NCBI GenBank assembly: GCA_049802235.1
Contig: JBARMB010000021.1
Span: forward strand, 1-53,869
Length of the DNA: 53,869 bases
DNA from: VBDM01 sp049802235
GTDB taxonomy: Bacteria; Pseudomonadota; Gammaproteobacteria; Burkholderiales; SG8-39
Reading direction: 5' to 3'
Of the stretch, positions 15,982-24,792 are shown in pieces. The first letter of the stretch is position 1; every line of letters starts with the position of its first letter. A program made the position numbers and the translations under genes. Below the pieces are notes generated by a model. It was not told where the DNA came from and did not search any database. It was given only the letters and a program-made list of their open reading frames with translations.

Positions 15982-18480
15982 CTAAAGTGTCCGTGCCACT
16001 TCCTGGATTTCGTAGATCTCGAACCGGTCGCCGACCTGGATGTCGTTGTAGCCCTTCACCGACAGGCCGCACTCGAAGCCGGCCTTGACCTCGCGCACGT
16101 CGTCCTTGAAGCGCTTCAGCGAATCGAGCTCGCCGGAAAAGACGACCACGTTGTCGCGCAGCACGCGCACCAGAGCGTTGCGCCGTACCAGCCCTTCGAG
16201 CACGTAGCAGCCTGCCACCGTGCCGATCTTCGAGATTTTGAACACCTGGCGCGCCTCGACCAGGCCGAGCACATTCTCCTTCTTCTCCGGCGCCAGCATC
16301 CCCGAGAGCGCCGCCTTCACTTCGTCCACGGCCTCGTAGATGATGTTGTAGTAGCGGATATCGACGCCGGAGGCCTCGGCGAGCTTGCGCGCGGCGGAGT
16401 CGGCGCGGATGTTGAAACCGATGATCACGGCCTTCGAGGCGAGCGCAAGGTTGACGTCGGATTCCGTGATCGCGCCCACTGCGCTGTGCACGACGTTGAC
16501 CTTGACCTCGGCGGTGGAGAGCCTGCCGAGCGCGTGCATCAACGCCTCCTGCGAGCCCTGCACGTCGGCCTTGATGAGCAACGACAGTATCCTCACTTCG
16601 CCCTCGCCCATCTGCTCGAACATGTTCTCGAGGTTCGCCGCCTGCTTCTTGGCGAGCTTGACGTCGCGGAACTTGCCCTGGCGGAACAGCGCGATCTCGC
16701 GCGCCTTGCGCTCGTCGCCGAGCACGATCACCTCTTCGCCCGCCGCCGGAACGTCGGACAGGCCCTGGATCTCGACCGGGATCGAGGGCCCGGCTTCCCG
16801 CACCGCATTGCCGCCCTCGTCGAGCATGGCGCGCACGCGGCCGAAAGAACTCCCGGCGAGCACGATGTCGCCGCGCTTGAGCGTTCCCGACTGCACCAGC
16901 ACGGTGGCGACCGGGCCGCGGCCCTTGTCGAGTTGAGCCTCGATCACCAGGCCCTTGGCGGGCGCATCGACCGGCGCCTTCAGTTCGAGCACTTCCGCCT
17001 GCAACAGCACCTGCTCGAGCAGCGCATCGATGCCGGCGCCGGTCTTCGCCGAGACGGGTACGAAAGGCGAATCGCCGCCGTATTCCTCCGGCACCACGGA
17101 TTGCGCCACCAGCTCCTGCTTGACCTTCTCGGCGTTGGCCTCGTGCTTGTCGATCTTGTTGATCGCCACCACGATCGGCACATTGGCCGCCCTGGCATGG
17201 GCGATCGCCTCGACGGTCTGCGGCATCACGCCGTCGTCGGCTGCGACCACCAGCACCACGATGTCGGTCACTTTCGCGCCGCGCGCGCGCATGGCGGTAA
17301 ACGCCTCGTGGCCCGGCGTATCGAGGAAGGTCACCATGCCGCGCGGCGTCTGCACGTGGTAGGCGCCGATGTGCTGGGTGATGCCCCCTGCTTCGCCCGA
17401 GGCGACCCGTGTGCGGCGGATGTAGTCGAGCAACGAGGTCTTGCCGTGGTCCACGTGGCCCATGACGGTCACCACCGGTGCGCGCGACTTGAGCTCGGCC
17501 TCGTGATGCTCCGGCGCATAGGTGAGCAGGGATTCGGGATCCTCGAGCTTCGCCGCCCTGGCGGTGTGGCCCATGTCGGCGACGACGATCATCGCCGTTT
17601 CCTGGTCGAGCACCTGATTGATCGTCACCATGCTGCCGAGTTTCATCAGCACCTTGATGACCTCGGTGGCCTTGACGGACATCTTGTGCGCCAGATCGGC
17701 GACCGAGATGGTCTCCGGCACCATGATGTCGCGCACCACCGGCTCGGTCGGCGCCGCGAACTGGTGCTCGGTTTCCGCGACCGCCGCGGCCGCCTTGTGG
17801 CGCCCCCCCTTCGGCGTGTGCCAGCCCGAAGCGCCCTGCACGTCGCCGCGCGTCTTGATGGTGCGGCGCTTGACGCTTTCTTCCTTCCAGACCTTGATTT
17901 CCTTTTTCTTGACGGCCTTCTTTTCCTTGTCCGCGCCCTCCGCCACTTTGGGCTTGTGCAGCGTGGTATCGGCTGCCGGCGCCGCAGGCTTCGCTTCCGC
18001 CGTGGCCTTTTGCTCGGCCTGCCGCCGTTCGCGCTCCTGTTTTTCGGCGATCTCCGCCGCCTGGCGCGACGAGAGCTCGTCCTGGCGGCGCGTCTCTTCC
18101 TGGCGCAATAGCACTTCGCGCTCGTCGATCGAAGCGGCGGCAGGCGCCGGCGCTTCGACCGCCGGCGCGGCAGGCTCGGCGTCGCGCTTGACGAAGGTAC
18201 GCTTTTTCTTGACTTCGACCTGGATGGTGCGCGCCTTGCCGCTCGCGTCGGACTTCTTGATGATCTCGGAGGTCTGCTTGCGCGTCAGCGTGATCTTGTT
18301 CTTCGGCTCCGAGGAGCCGTGGGACCTGCGCAGGTATTCGAGCAGCCTGGTCTTGTCCTGCTCGGACAGGACATCCTCGGCCACCTGCTTGTGCACGCCG
18401 GCCGCCCGCAGCTGCTCGAGCAGCTGCGACGGTGGAACCTTCAGCTCACCGGCGAACTGGGCTACGCTGGTCTGTGCCAT
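15982..18480 (-). CDS. infB: Translation initiation factor IF-2
   Basis: An 832-residue GTPase that brings fMet-tRNA to the 30S subunit. The N-terminus has an IF-2N module (VAQFAGELKVPPSQLLEQLRAAG) and a charged Ala/Glu/Lys-rich linker at about residues 100-250. The G domain begins at about 335 with GHVDHGKTSLLDYIR (G1), then a DTPGHEAF (G3) and INKIDKH (G4). Domains II-IV follow with GRGPVATVLVQSGTLKRGD. A second IF-2N helix (VADLAHKMSVKATEVIKVLMKLG) precedes the G domain. It starts 10 bp after nusA. Confidence 0.98.
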   Translation of the reverse strand: MAQTSVAQFAGELKVPPSQLLEQLRAAGVHKQVAEDVLSEQDKTRLLEYLRRSHGSSEPKNKITLTRKQTSEIIKKSDASGKARTIQVEVKKKRTFVKRDAEPAAPAVEAPAPAAASIDEREVLLRQEETRRQDELSSRQAAEIAEKQERERRQAEQKATAEAKPAAPAADTTLHKPKVAEGADKEKKAVKKKEIKVWKEESVKRRTIKTRGDVQGASGWHTPKGGRHKAAAAVAETEHQFAAPTEPVVRDIMVPETISVADLAHKMSVKATEVIKVLMKLGSMVTINQVLDQETAMIVVADMGHTARAAKLEDPESLLTYAPEHHEAELKSRAPVVTVMGHVDHGKTSLLDYIRRTRVASGEAGGITQHIGAYHVQTPRGMVTFLDTPGHEAFTAMRARGAKVTDIVVLVVAADDGVMPQTVEAIAHARAANVPIVVAINKIDKHEANAEKVKQELVAQSVVPEEYGGDSPFVPVSAKTGAGIDALLEQVLLQAEVLELKAPVDAPAKGLVIEAQLDKGRGPVATVLVQSGTLKRGDIVLAGSSFGRVRAMLDEGGNAVREAGPSIPVEIQGLSDVPAAGEEVIVLGDERKAREIALFRQGKFRDVKLAKKQAANLENMFEQMGEGEVRILSLLIKADVQGSQEALMHALGRLSTAEVKVNVVHSAVGAITESDVNLALASKAVIIGFNIRADSAARKLAEASGVDIRYYNIIYEAVDEVKAALSGMLAPEKKENVLGLVEARQVFKISKIGTVAGCYVLEGLVRRNALVRVLRDNVVVFSGELDSLKRFKDDVREVKAGFECGLSVKGYNDIQVGDRFEIYEIQEVARTL

Positions 18481-18489
18481 GGGTTGCGG

Positions 18490-19971
18490 TTACTCCTGCG
18501 TGAACCAGTGGGCGCGAGCGCCCATGATGAGCGTCTTGGCGCGCTCGGCGTCGATGCCGGTCATCTCGACCAGGTCGTCCAAGGCGAGATCGCCCAGGTC
18601 GTCGCGCGTTTTCACCCCGGACCTGGCGAGCGTCGTGGCCAGGTCCTTGTCCATGCCGTCGAGCTGCAGCAGCTCGGGGTCGAGGTTCTCCGCCTGCTCT
18701 TCGCTTGCGATGGCCTGGACCAGGAGCGCGTCGCGCGCACGGTTGCGCAGCTCGTTTACCGTGGCCTCGTCAAGGCCCTCGATCTCCATCATCTCGGTGA
18801 TCGGCACGTAGGCAACCTCCTCCAGGGTCGAGAAACCCTCCTGGATAAGGATATTCGCCACTTCTTCGTCGACGTCGAGCCGCTCCATGAAGATCTTTCT
18901 CACCGAGGACGCCTCCTCCTCGCTCTTCTTCTGTGACTCCTCCTTGTTCATGAGGTTGATCATCCAGCCCGTCAGCTCGGAGGCAAGACGCACGTTCTGG
19001 CCGCTCCTGCCGATGGCGATGGCGAGGTTCTCCTCGTCGACCACCACGTCCATGCTGTGCTTGTCCTCGTCCACCAGGATGCTCGACACCTCGGCCGGGG
19101 AAAGCGCCCCGATCACGAACTGCGCCGGGTCCATATTCCAGAGCACGATGTCGACGCGCTCGCCGGCGAGCTCCTGGGTTACCGCCTGCACGCGCGAGCC
19201 GCGCATGCCGACGCAGGTGCCGATCGGATCGATGCGCTGGTCCTTCGATTGCACCGCGATCTTGGCGCGCACGCCGGGATCGCGCGCCGCCGACTTGATC
19301 TCGAGCAGTCCTTCCTCGATCTCGGGCACTTCCAGCCGGAACAGCTCGATGATGAACTCCGGCGCGGTGCGCGACAGCACCAGCTGCGGCCCGCGCACGT
19401 TGCGCTCGACGCGCATGACGTAGGCGCGCACGCGGTCGCCGACGCGCAGGTTTTCCTTGGGGATCATCTGGTCGCGCGGCAGCACCGCCTCGACGCGCCC
19501 CACTTCGATGACGGCGTTGCCGCGCTCGACGCGCTTGATGGCGCCGTTGACGAGCTTCTCGCCGCGCGCGAGAAAATCGTTGAGCAGCTGCTCGCGCTCC
19601 GCGTCGCGGATCCTCTGCAGGATCACCTGCTTGGCGGCCTGCGCGCCGATGCGGCCGAACTCGATCGGCTCGAGCGGCTCCTCGATGAAGTCCTCGACAT
19701 GGATGTCGTCGCCGTGCTGCTTCTGCGCTTCCGACAGCGCGATCTGATGCGGCGGGAATTCCACCGCGTCGTCCGCCACCACCTGCCAGCGCCGGAACGA
19801 CTCGAAGTCGCCCGTCTCGCGGTCGATCGCGACGCGCACCTCGACTTCATCGTTGAAGCGCTTCTTGGTCGCCGAGGCGATGGCCATCTCCAGCGCACCG
19901 AACACCGTTTCCTTGTGAACGTTCTTCTCGCGCGCCAACGCGTCAACCAGCAGCAACAGTTCCCGGGTCAT
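18490..19971 (-). CDS. nusA: Transcription termination/antitermination protein NusA
   Basis: A 493-residue RNA polymerase-associated factor. Domains in order: N-terminal polymerase-binding domain (residues 1-130), S1 domain (GEKLVNGAIKRVERGNAVIEVG, about 135-200), two KH domains (PIGTCVGMRGSRVQAV and NLAIAIGRSGQNVRLASELTG) and two acidic C-terminal repeats (about 360-493) as in the E. coli protein. The start at 19971 has GGAGGG eight bases upstream; the open frame extends about 100 codons further upstream into rimP without family similarity. Spacing to rimP is 14 bp. Confidence 0.97.
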   Translation of the reverse strand: MTRELLLLVDALAREKNVHKETVFGALEMAIASATKKRFNDEVEVRVAIDRETGDFESFRRWQVVADDAVEFPPHQIALSEAQKQHGDDIHVEDFIEEPLEPIEFGRIGAQAAKQVILQRIRDAEREQLLNDFLARGEKLVNGAIKRVERGNAVIEVGRVEAVLPRDQMIPKENLRVGDRVRAYVMRVERNVRGPQLVLSRTAPEFIIELFRLEVPEIEEGLLEIKSAARDPGVRAKIAVQSKDQRIDPIGTCVGMRGSRVQAVTQELAGERVDIVLWNMDPAQFVIGALSPAEVSSILVDEDKHSMDVVVDEENLAIAIGRSGQNVRLASELTGWMINLMNKEESQKKSEEEASSVRKIFMERLDVDEEVANILIQEGFSTLEEVAYVPITEMMEIEGLDEATVNELRNRARDALLVQAIASEEQAENLDPELLQLDGMDKDLATTLARSGVKTRDDLGDLALDDLVEMTGIDAERAKTLIMGARAHWFTQE

Positions 19972-19985
19972 GTGTCCCTCCGGCT

Positions 19986-20450
19986 TCACAGCTTCGGCAC
20001 CAGGCGCGCGTGGTCGAGATCGACCAGCTCGAACGCGAGATGGCCGCCGTCGAAATCGAATTCGACCCGCTCGCCGCTTACCGCACGCACCACGCCGGTG
20101 AAGTTCTTGCGGCCGTTCACCGGCTGGCGCAGGCGCACCTGCGCTTCGCAACCGGCGAAGCGGGCGAAGTCGGCCGCTTTCCTCAGCCTGCGGTCGAGGC
20201 CGGGCGAGGACACTTCCAGGCGGTCGTAAGTGACGCCCTCCACCGCCAGCACCCGCTGCAGCTGCCGGCTCACCGCCTGGCAATCATCCAGCGTGATACC
20301 GCTTGGAGCGGTACCCGATGGTATATCATGTTCTTTCTCAATAAACACGCGTAACATCCTGCCATGATTAGAATATTCAAAGTCAGCGAGCTGATATCCC
20401 AGGCCGCCGACGGTGCCTTCCAGCAACTGCTCCAGTGCGCTCTTGATCAC
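19986..20450 (-). CDS. rimP: Ribosome maturation factor RimP
   Basis: A 154-residue 30S maturation factor. Family features: LEQLLEGTVGGLGYQLADFEY, LRVFIEKE, ITLDDCQAVSRQLQRVL and VSSPGLDRRLRKAADFARFAG, then a C-terminal SH3-like domain. The GTG start at 20450 (VIKSALEQ) is chosen because residues upstream in the frame derive from the leader hairpin. It is the first gene of the seven-gene translation operon; promoter and leader hairpin lie directly upstream. Confidence 0.95.
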   Translation of the reverse strand: MIKSALEQLLEGTVGGLGYQLADFEYSNHGRMLRVFIEKEHDIPSGTAPSGITLDDCQAVSRQLQRVLAVEGVTYDRLEVSSPGLDRRLRKAADFARFAGCEAQVRLRQPVNGRKNFTGVVRAVSGERVEFDFDGGHLAFELVDLDHARLVPKL

Positions 20451-20465
20451 GCACAATCCCCGCGC

Positions 20466-20494
20466 ATAAATAAAAAATGGGCTCGAAAGCCCAT
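20466..20494 (-). promoter_or_regulatory. Terminator-like hairpin in the rimP leader
   Basis: On the minus strand ATGGGCT/AGCCCAT forms a perfect 7-bp stem with a TTCG tetraloop, followed by TTTTTTATTTA. The T run ends about 16 bases before the rimP GTG, which leaves no room for another promoter. It either terminates rluB-side transcription or attenuates the operon. Confidence 0.75.
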
Positions 20495-20509
20495 CCACAA
20501 ATCCAGTGC

Positions 20510-20538
20510 AGTATAGCAAAAAAAATCAGCCGAAACAA
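20510..20538 (-). promoter_or_regulatory. Candidate sigma-70 promoter of the rimP operon
   Basis: On the minus strand TTGTTT (20538-20533), a 17-bp spacer with a T8 run, and TATACT (20515-20510). The predicted start at about 20503 places the hairpin within the first 30 bases of the transcript. The -10 box is strong and the -35 box weak. Confidence 0.5.
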
Positions 20539-20629
20539 TGGAAAGTCATGATCTGGCCAATAATTTAAGTGGGGGTGGCGGCGAAAGAAATGTTTTGCCG
20601 GGCGCGGCGGCACGGATGGCTTGTTCGAG

Positions 20630-21559
20630 TCAACGCAAGCGCGGGCGGCGTCCGGCGCGCGGCTTGGCCTGGGTGCCCGGCTTGACCGGACGGCCCGGCT
20701 CGATGCTGTCGCGACGCTCCGGCGCCGCGAGCAGCGCTGCCAGATCGCGCCCCTCCAGCGCGCGCCATTGCCCGCGGCGCAGGCTCGAGGGCAACGGGAC
20801 CGGGCCGAAGCGCACCCGCATCAGACGGCTCACGGTGATGCCCAGCGCCTCGAACATGCGCCGCACTTCGCGGTTGCGGCCCTCGCGCAGGCTGACCTGA
20901 TACCAGCGGTTGCTGCCCTGCCCTCCGCGGGGCGCGATGCTGTCGAACTTCGCCGGACCGTCGTCGAGCATGATGCCGCGCTCGAGCTGCTCGAGCTGCG
21001 CCGGCAGCAGCTCGCCCCGGATGCGCACCGCGTACTCGCGCTCGATCTCGTTGCTCGGATGCATGAGGCGGTTGGCCAGCTCGCCGGAGTCGGTGAACAG
21101 CAACAGGCCGCCGGTGTTGAAGTCGAGCCGGCCGATCGCGATCCAGTGGCTGCCGCGGATGCGCGGCAGTTTCTCGAACACGGTCGGCCGCCCTTTGGGA
21201 TCGCGCTCCGTCACCAGCTCGCCCGCGGGCTTGTGGTAGAGCAGCACGCGCGGCGAGGCGTTCTCCTCGAATTGCGGCTTGAGCGCCCGGCCATCGAGGA
21301 CGATGCGGTCGCCGGGACCGACACGCTGTCCCACGGTCGCGCGGCGGCCGTTGACCGTGAGCCGGCCGGCCGCGATCACCGCTTCCATATCGCGCCGCGA
21401 GCCCAGGCCCGAGCGGGCCAGGACCTTTTGCAGCTTCTCGGAGCGCTGCTCGCGGCTACGCGGAGGTCGGCCCGGTCGCGGCGGTCGCGGCGTCCGCGTC
21501 GTCGGGCGCGGGTTGCGAAGCGGGCTGCGAAGCGGGCTGCGGGTTCGGTATGAGGTCAA
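20630..21559 (-). CDS. rluB: 23S rRNA pseudouridine synthase RluB family
   Basis: The protein has an S4 domain (EKLQKVLARSGLGSRRDMEAVIAAGRLTVNG is the conserved region) and the RsuA/RluB catalytic domain with GRLDFNTGGLLLFTDSGELANRL, whose Asp is the nucleophile, and REGRNREVRRMFEALG. It modifies U2605-type sites of 23S rRNA in E. coli. The C-terminus is basic. The start is unclear: no ATG or GTG lies between the S4 domain and a TTG at 21559, inside scpB. The listed start is that TTG. See the finding on this overlap. Confidence 0.85.
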   Translation of the reverse strand: MTSYRTRSPLRSPLRNPRPTTRTPRPPRPGRPPRSREQRSEKLQKVLARSGLGSRRDMEAVIAAGRLTVNGRRATVGQRVGPGDRIVLDGRALKPQFEENASPRVLLYHKPAGELVTERDPKGRPTVFEKLPRIRGSHWIAIGRLDFNTGGLLLFTDSGELANRLMHPSNEIEREYAVRIRGELLPAQLEQLERGIMLDDGPAKFDSIAPRGGQGSNRWYQVSLREGRNREVRRMFEALGITVSRLMRVRFGPVPLPSSLRRGQWRALEGRDLAALLAAPERRDSIEPGRPVKPGTQAKPRAGRRPRLR

Positions 21560-22082
21560 GCGTTTGGGCGATATCTTCAAGAGGTGGCAGTTCCTGCAGC
21601 GAGCGCAGGCCGAGGTCGTCGAGGAAAGTCCGGGTGGTCGCATACAGCGCCGGCCGGCCCGGAACTTCGCGATGGCCGACGACGTCGATCCAGCCGCGCT
21701 CTTCCAGCACCTTGATGATATGGGCGGACACGACCACGCCGCGGATGTCCTCGATGTCGCCGCGCGTCGTCGGCTGCCGGTAGGCGATGATGGCGAGCGT
21801 CTCCAGCACCGCGCGCGAGTAGCGCGGCGGCTTCTCCGGGCTGATGCGTTCGAGGTATTTCTGGAACGCGGCACGCGTCTGGAAACGCCAGCCGCTCGCG
21901 GTGTTGGCGAGCTCGACGCCGCGGTCCTTCCACGCCTCGCGCAATTCCTCCAGCAGGCGGCGCAGGGTATCGGCGCCGATCTCCTCGTCGAACAGCCTTC
22001 TCAACTCGGAAACGGGCAGCGGCTCCTGACTGGCGAGCAGCGCAGCTTCGAGTATGGTTTTCGCTTCGGCGGGACTAAGCAT
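21456..22082 (-). CDS. scpB: Segregation and condensation protein B
   Basis: A 208-residue kleisin-associated winged-helix protein that works with ScpA and SMC in chromosome condensation. Family segments: ILEAALLASQEPLPVSEL, SGWRFQTRAAFQKYLERI, LSRAVLETLAIIAYRQP-like (YSRAVLETLAIIAYRQPTTR) and RGVVVSAHIIKVLEERGWI. The C-terminal 30 residues are low-complexity with a QPAS repeat. It overlaps scpA by 8 bp and rluB by about 100 bp. Confidence 0.95.
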   Translation of the reverse strand: MLSPAEAKTILEAALLASQEPLPVSELRRLFDEEIGADTLRRLLEELREAWKDRGVELANTASGWRFQTRAAFQKYLERISPEKPPRYSRAVLETLAIIAYRQPTTRGDIEDIRGVVVSAHIIKVLEERGWIDVVGHREVPGRPALYATTRTFLDDLGLRSLQELPPLEDIAQTLDLIPNPQPASQPASQPAPDDADAATAATGPTSA

Positions 22083-22884
22083 GGGCCAGCTTCACGTAAA
22101 TGGGGGCAAAAGATTCGGACTGCGTCACTTCGATCAGGCTCTCGCGCACCAGCTCCAGCACGGCGATGAAATTCACCACCAGCACCGCCACGCCGCGGCC
22201 CGGGTCGAACAGCTCGACGAACTCCGCGAAGCCACCGCCCTGCAGCCGGCGCAGGATCAGGCTCATGTGCTCGCGCACCGACAGCTCCTCGCGCGCGACG
22301 CGGTGATGCTGCATCATCTTCGCCCGCGTGAGCAGCGCGCGCCAGGCTTCCTGCAGGTCGATCGCGTTCACGTTCGGCAGGCGGTCGGCAAGCGCGGCTT
22401 CGATCCACACCTCGACCGCAAGAAAGTCCCGGCCGAGCTGCGGCAGGCTGTCGAGCTTCTGCGCCGCGAGCTTCATTTTCTCGTATTCGAGCAGGCGGCG
22501 CACCAGCTCCGCCCGCGGATCCTCTTCTTCGGCGCTGGCCGAAGGCGGCCGCGGCAGCAGCATGCGCGACTTGATCTCCATCAGCATCGCCGCCATCACC
22601 AGGTACTCGGCGGCGAGCTCGAGGTTCCTGTGCCGCATGACCTCGACGTACTCGATGTACTGCTCGGTGAGCCGCGCCATGGGGATGTCGAGGATGTCGA
22701 TGTTGACCTTGCGGATGAGATACAGCAGCAGGTCGAGCGGCCCCTCGAAAGTCTCGAAGAAAACTTCGAGCGCATCCGGCGGGATGTACAGGTCCTGCGG
22801 CATCTCGGTGAGCCACTCGCCCCTGACTTTCGCGTGGGGCGCGGCCTGCGGCGTCGCAATCGCGATCTGCACCGGGTCGCTCAT
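22075..22884 (-). CDS. scpA: Segregation and condensation protein A
   Basis: A 269-residue kleisin that bridges SMC heads. Conserved features: FEGPLDLLLYLIRKVNIDILDIPMARLTEQY at residues about 46-76 and LAAEYLVMAAMLMEIKSRMLLP. It overlaps trpS by 4 bp (ATGA) and scpB by 8 bp, so the three are translationally coupled. Confidence 0.96.
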   Translation of the reverse strand: MSDPVQIAIATPQAAPHAKVRGEWLTEMPQDLYIPPDALEVFFETFEGPLDLLLYLIRKVNIDILDIPMARLTEQYIEYVEVMRHRNLELAAEYLVMAAMLMEIKSRMLLPRPPSASAEEEDPRAELVRRLLEYEKMKLAAQKLDSLPQLGRDFLAVEVWIEAALADRLPNVNAIDLQEAWRALLTRAKMMQHHRVAREELSVREHMSLILRRLQGGGFAEFVELFDPGRGVAVLVVNFIAVLELVRESLIEVTQSESFAPIYVKLAHA

Positions 22885-24083
22885 GTGTAGGCGAGCCCCA
22901 TCGCTTCGCGCACGTCGCGCATGGTCTCTTGCGCCAGCTTCTGCGCTTTTTCACAGCCGTCGGCGACAATGCTGCGCACCAGCGTCGGGTCATCGAGGTA
23001 TTTTTGCGCGCGCTCGCGCATCGGCGCCTGCTCGGCCAGCACCGCGTCGATCACCGGCTGCTTGCACTCGAGGCAGCCGATGCCGGCCGTGGTGCAGCCC
23101 TCCCAGACCCACTTGCGCGTCTTCTCGTCGCTGTAGACGAGGTGGAACTGCCACACCGGGCATTTCTCCGGGTTGCCGGGATCGCTGCGCTTCACGCGCG
23201 CCGGGTCGGTCGGCATGGTGCGGATCTTCTTCTTCACCTCATCCGCGTCCTCGCGCAGCGTGATGGTGTTGCCGTAGGACTTCGACATCTTCTGCCCGTC
23301 CAGGCCGGGCAGCTTCGACTCCTGGGTGAGCAATGCCTCGGGCTCGACCAGGATCATGCGTCCGCCGCCCTCGAGGTAGCCGAACAGCCGCTCGCGGTCC
23401 GCGACCGAGAGGTTGCCTTGCTCGTCGAGCAGCGCCCGGGCCGTTGCCAGCGCCCCGTTGTCGCCCTGCTCCTGGTACTGGGTGCGCAACTGCAGGTAGA
23501 GCTTGGTTTTGCGGCTGCCCATCTTCTTCGCCGCGACCTTGGCCTTGTCTTCGAACCCCGGCTCGCGGCCATAGATGTGGTTGAAGCGCCGCGCGATCTC
23601 CCGCATCATCTCGACGTGCGGCACCTGGTCCTCGCCCACCGGCACGTACTTGGCGCGGTAGATGAGCACGTCGGCGGCCTGCAGCAGCGGATAGCCGAGA
23701 AAGCCGTAGGTGGAGAGGTCGCGGTCGGCGAGCTTCTCCTGCTGGTCCTTGTAGGTCGGCACGCGCTCCAGCCACCCGAGCGGCGTGATCATCGACAGCA
23801 GCGTATGCAGCTCGGCGTGCTCCGGGATGCGCGACTGGATGAACAGCGTCGCCTGCGCCGGGTCGATTCCCGCCGCGAGCCAGTCGATCAGCATGTCCCA
23901 GACGCTCTCCTCGATCACCTCGGGCGTGGCGTAGTGCGTGGTCAGCGCGTGCCAGTCGGCGACGAAGAACAGGCACGGATGCTCGCTCTGCAGCCGCACC
24001 CAGTTCTTGATCGCGCCGTGGTAATGGCCGAGGTGCAGCGCGCCCGTGGGGCGCATGCCTGAGACGACGCGTTCTTCGTACAT
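22881..24083 (-). CDS. trpS: Tryptophanyl-tRNA synthetase with a four-Cys cluster motif
   Basis: A 400-residue class I aminoacyl-tRNA synthetase. The HIGH-type motif is HLGHYHG (residues 17-23) and the KMSKS motif lies at 265-269. The protein is longer than the roughly 334 residues of the E. coli enzyme. A C-terminal Cys set, C308-x21-C330-x6-C337-x2-C340, closely matches the arrangement known from the [4Fe-4S]-containing TrpRS of Thermotoga maritima. The cluster is inferred. It lies upstream of scpA in a coupled operon and 9 bp after the M50 protease gene. Confidence 0.96.
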   Translation of the reverse strand: MYEERVVSGMRPTGALHLGHYHGAIKNWVRLQSEHPCLFFVADWHALTTHYATPEVIEESVWDMLIDWLAAGIDPAQATLFIQSRIPEHAELHTLLSMITPLGWLERVPTYKDQQEKLADRDLSTYGFLGYPLLQAADVLIYRAKYVPVGEDQVPHVEMMREIARRFNHIYGREPGFEDKAKVAAKKMGSRKTKLYLQLRTQYQEQGDNGALATARALLDEQGNLSVADRERLFGYLEGGGRMILVEPEALLTQESKLPGLDGQKMSKSYGNTITLREDADEVKKKIRTMPTDPARVKRSDPGNPEKCPVWQFHLVYSDEKTRKWVWEGCTTAGIGCLECKQPVIDAVLAEQAPMRERAQKYLDDPTLVRSIVADGCEKAQKLAQETMRDVREAMGLAYT

Positions 24084-24092
24084 CGTCCGCGT

Positions 24093-24755
24093 CTACAACT
24101 GAAACAAGGTCTCGATCAGATCGATCGAAGCCTGCACCATCGGCGACATGATGATGCCGAGGACATTGGTGAAGATCAGCAGCAGCAGGATCGGAAAGCC
24201 GTACGGCTCCAGCCGGGAATAACGGTAGGCGAGCTTGTTCGGCAGCAGGCTCATGGCGACGCGTCCGCCGTCGAGCGGCAGGATCGGCAGCAGGTTCAGC
24301 ACCATGAGCACGACGTTGACGTTGACGCCGGCCTCGCCCATCAGGCTCAGCGGCAGCGCAAAGGCGTTGGGCGGCATCGCCAGCGCGAGCTTGAGGACGA
24401 GCGCCCAGCCGAGCGCCATGACGAGGTTCGCTGCCGGGCCCGCCACCGCCACCCAGAGCATGTCGCGCTTGGGGTTGCGCAGCGCATTGAAATTCACCGG
24501 CACCGGCTTCGCCCAGCCGAACAGGATGCCGCCGCTGCCGAAGAGCTTGCTCGTCACCAGGATCAGCAACGGAACCAGGATCGTGCCTACCATGTCGATG
24601 TGGCGCAGGGGATTGAGGCTGACGCGACCGAGCATCCAGGCGCTGCTGTCGCCGAAATGCCGCGCCACGTAGCCGTGGGCGGCCTCGTGCAGGGTGATCG
24701 CGAAGATGACCGGCAGCGCGTAAATCGCGATCGTCTGGACGAGATTGAATTCCAT
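24093..24755 (-). CDS. Site-2 protease family (M50) membrane metallopeptidase
   Basis: A 220-residue multi-pass membrane protein with the zinc motif HEAAH (residues 23-27, in ITLHEAAHGYVARHFGD) and the second metal-ligand motif LPLDGGRVAMSL at about 160. This is the compact rhomboid-like S2P form that commonly sits next to trpS and scpA in proteobacteria. The substrate is unknown. It ends 9 bp before trpS begins. Confidence 0.9.
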   Translation of the reverse strand: MEFNLVQTIAIYALPVIFAITLHEAAHGYVARHFGDSSAWMLGRVSLNPLRHIDMVGTILVPLLILVTSKLFGSGGILFGWAKPVPVNFNALRNPKRDMLWVAVAGPAANLVMALGWALVLKLALAMPPNAFALPLSLMGEAGVNVNVVLMVLNLLPILPLDGGRVAMSLLPNKLAYRYSRLEPYGFPILLLLIFTNVLGIIMSPMVQASIDLIETLFQL

Positions 24756-24792
24756 GTCGGCTCGATAAAACGGCGTATTTTATCAGAGCGTG

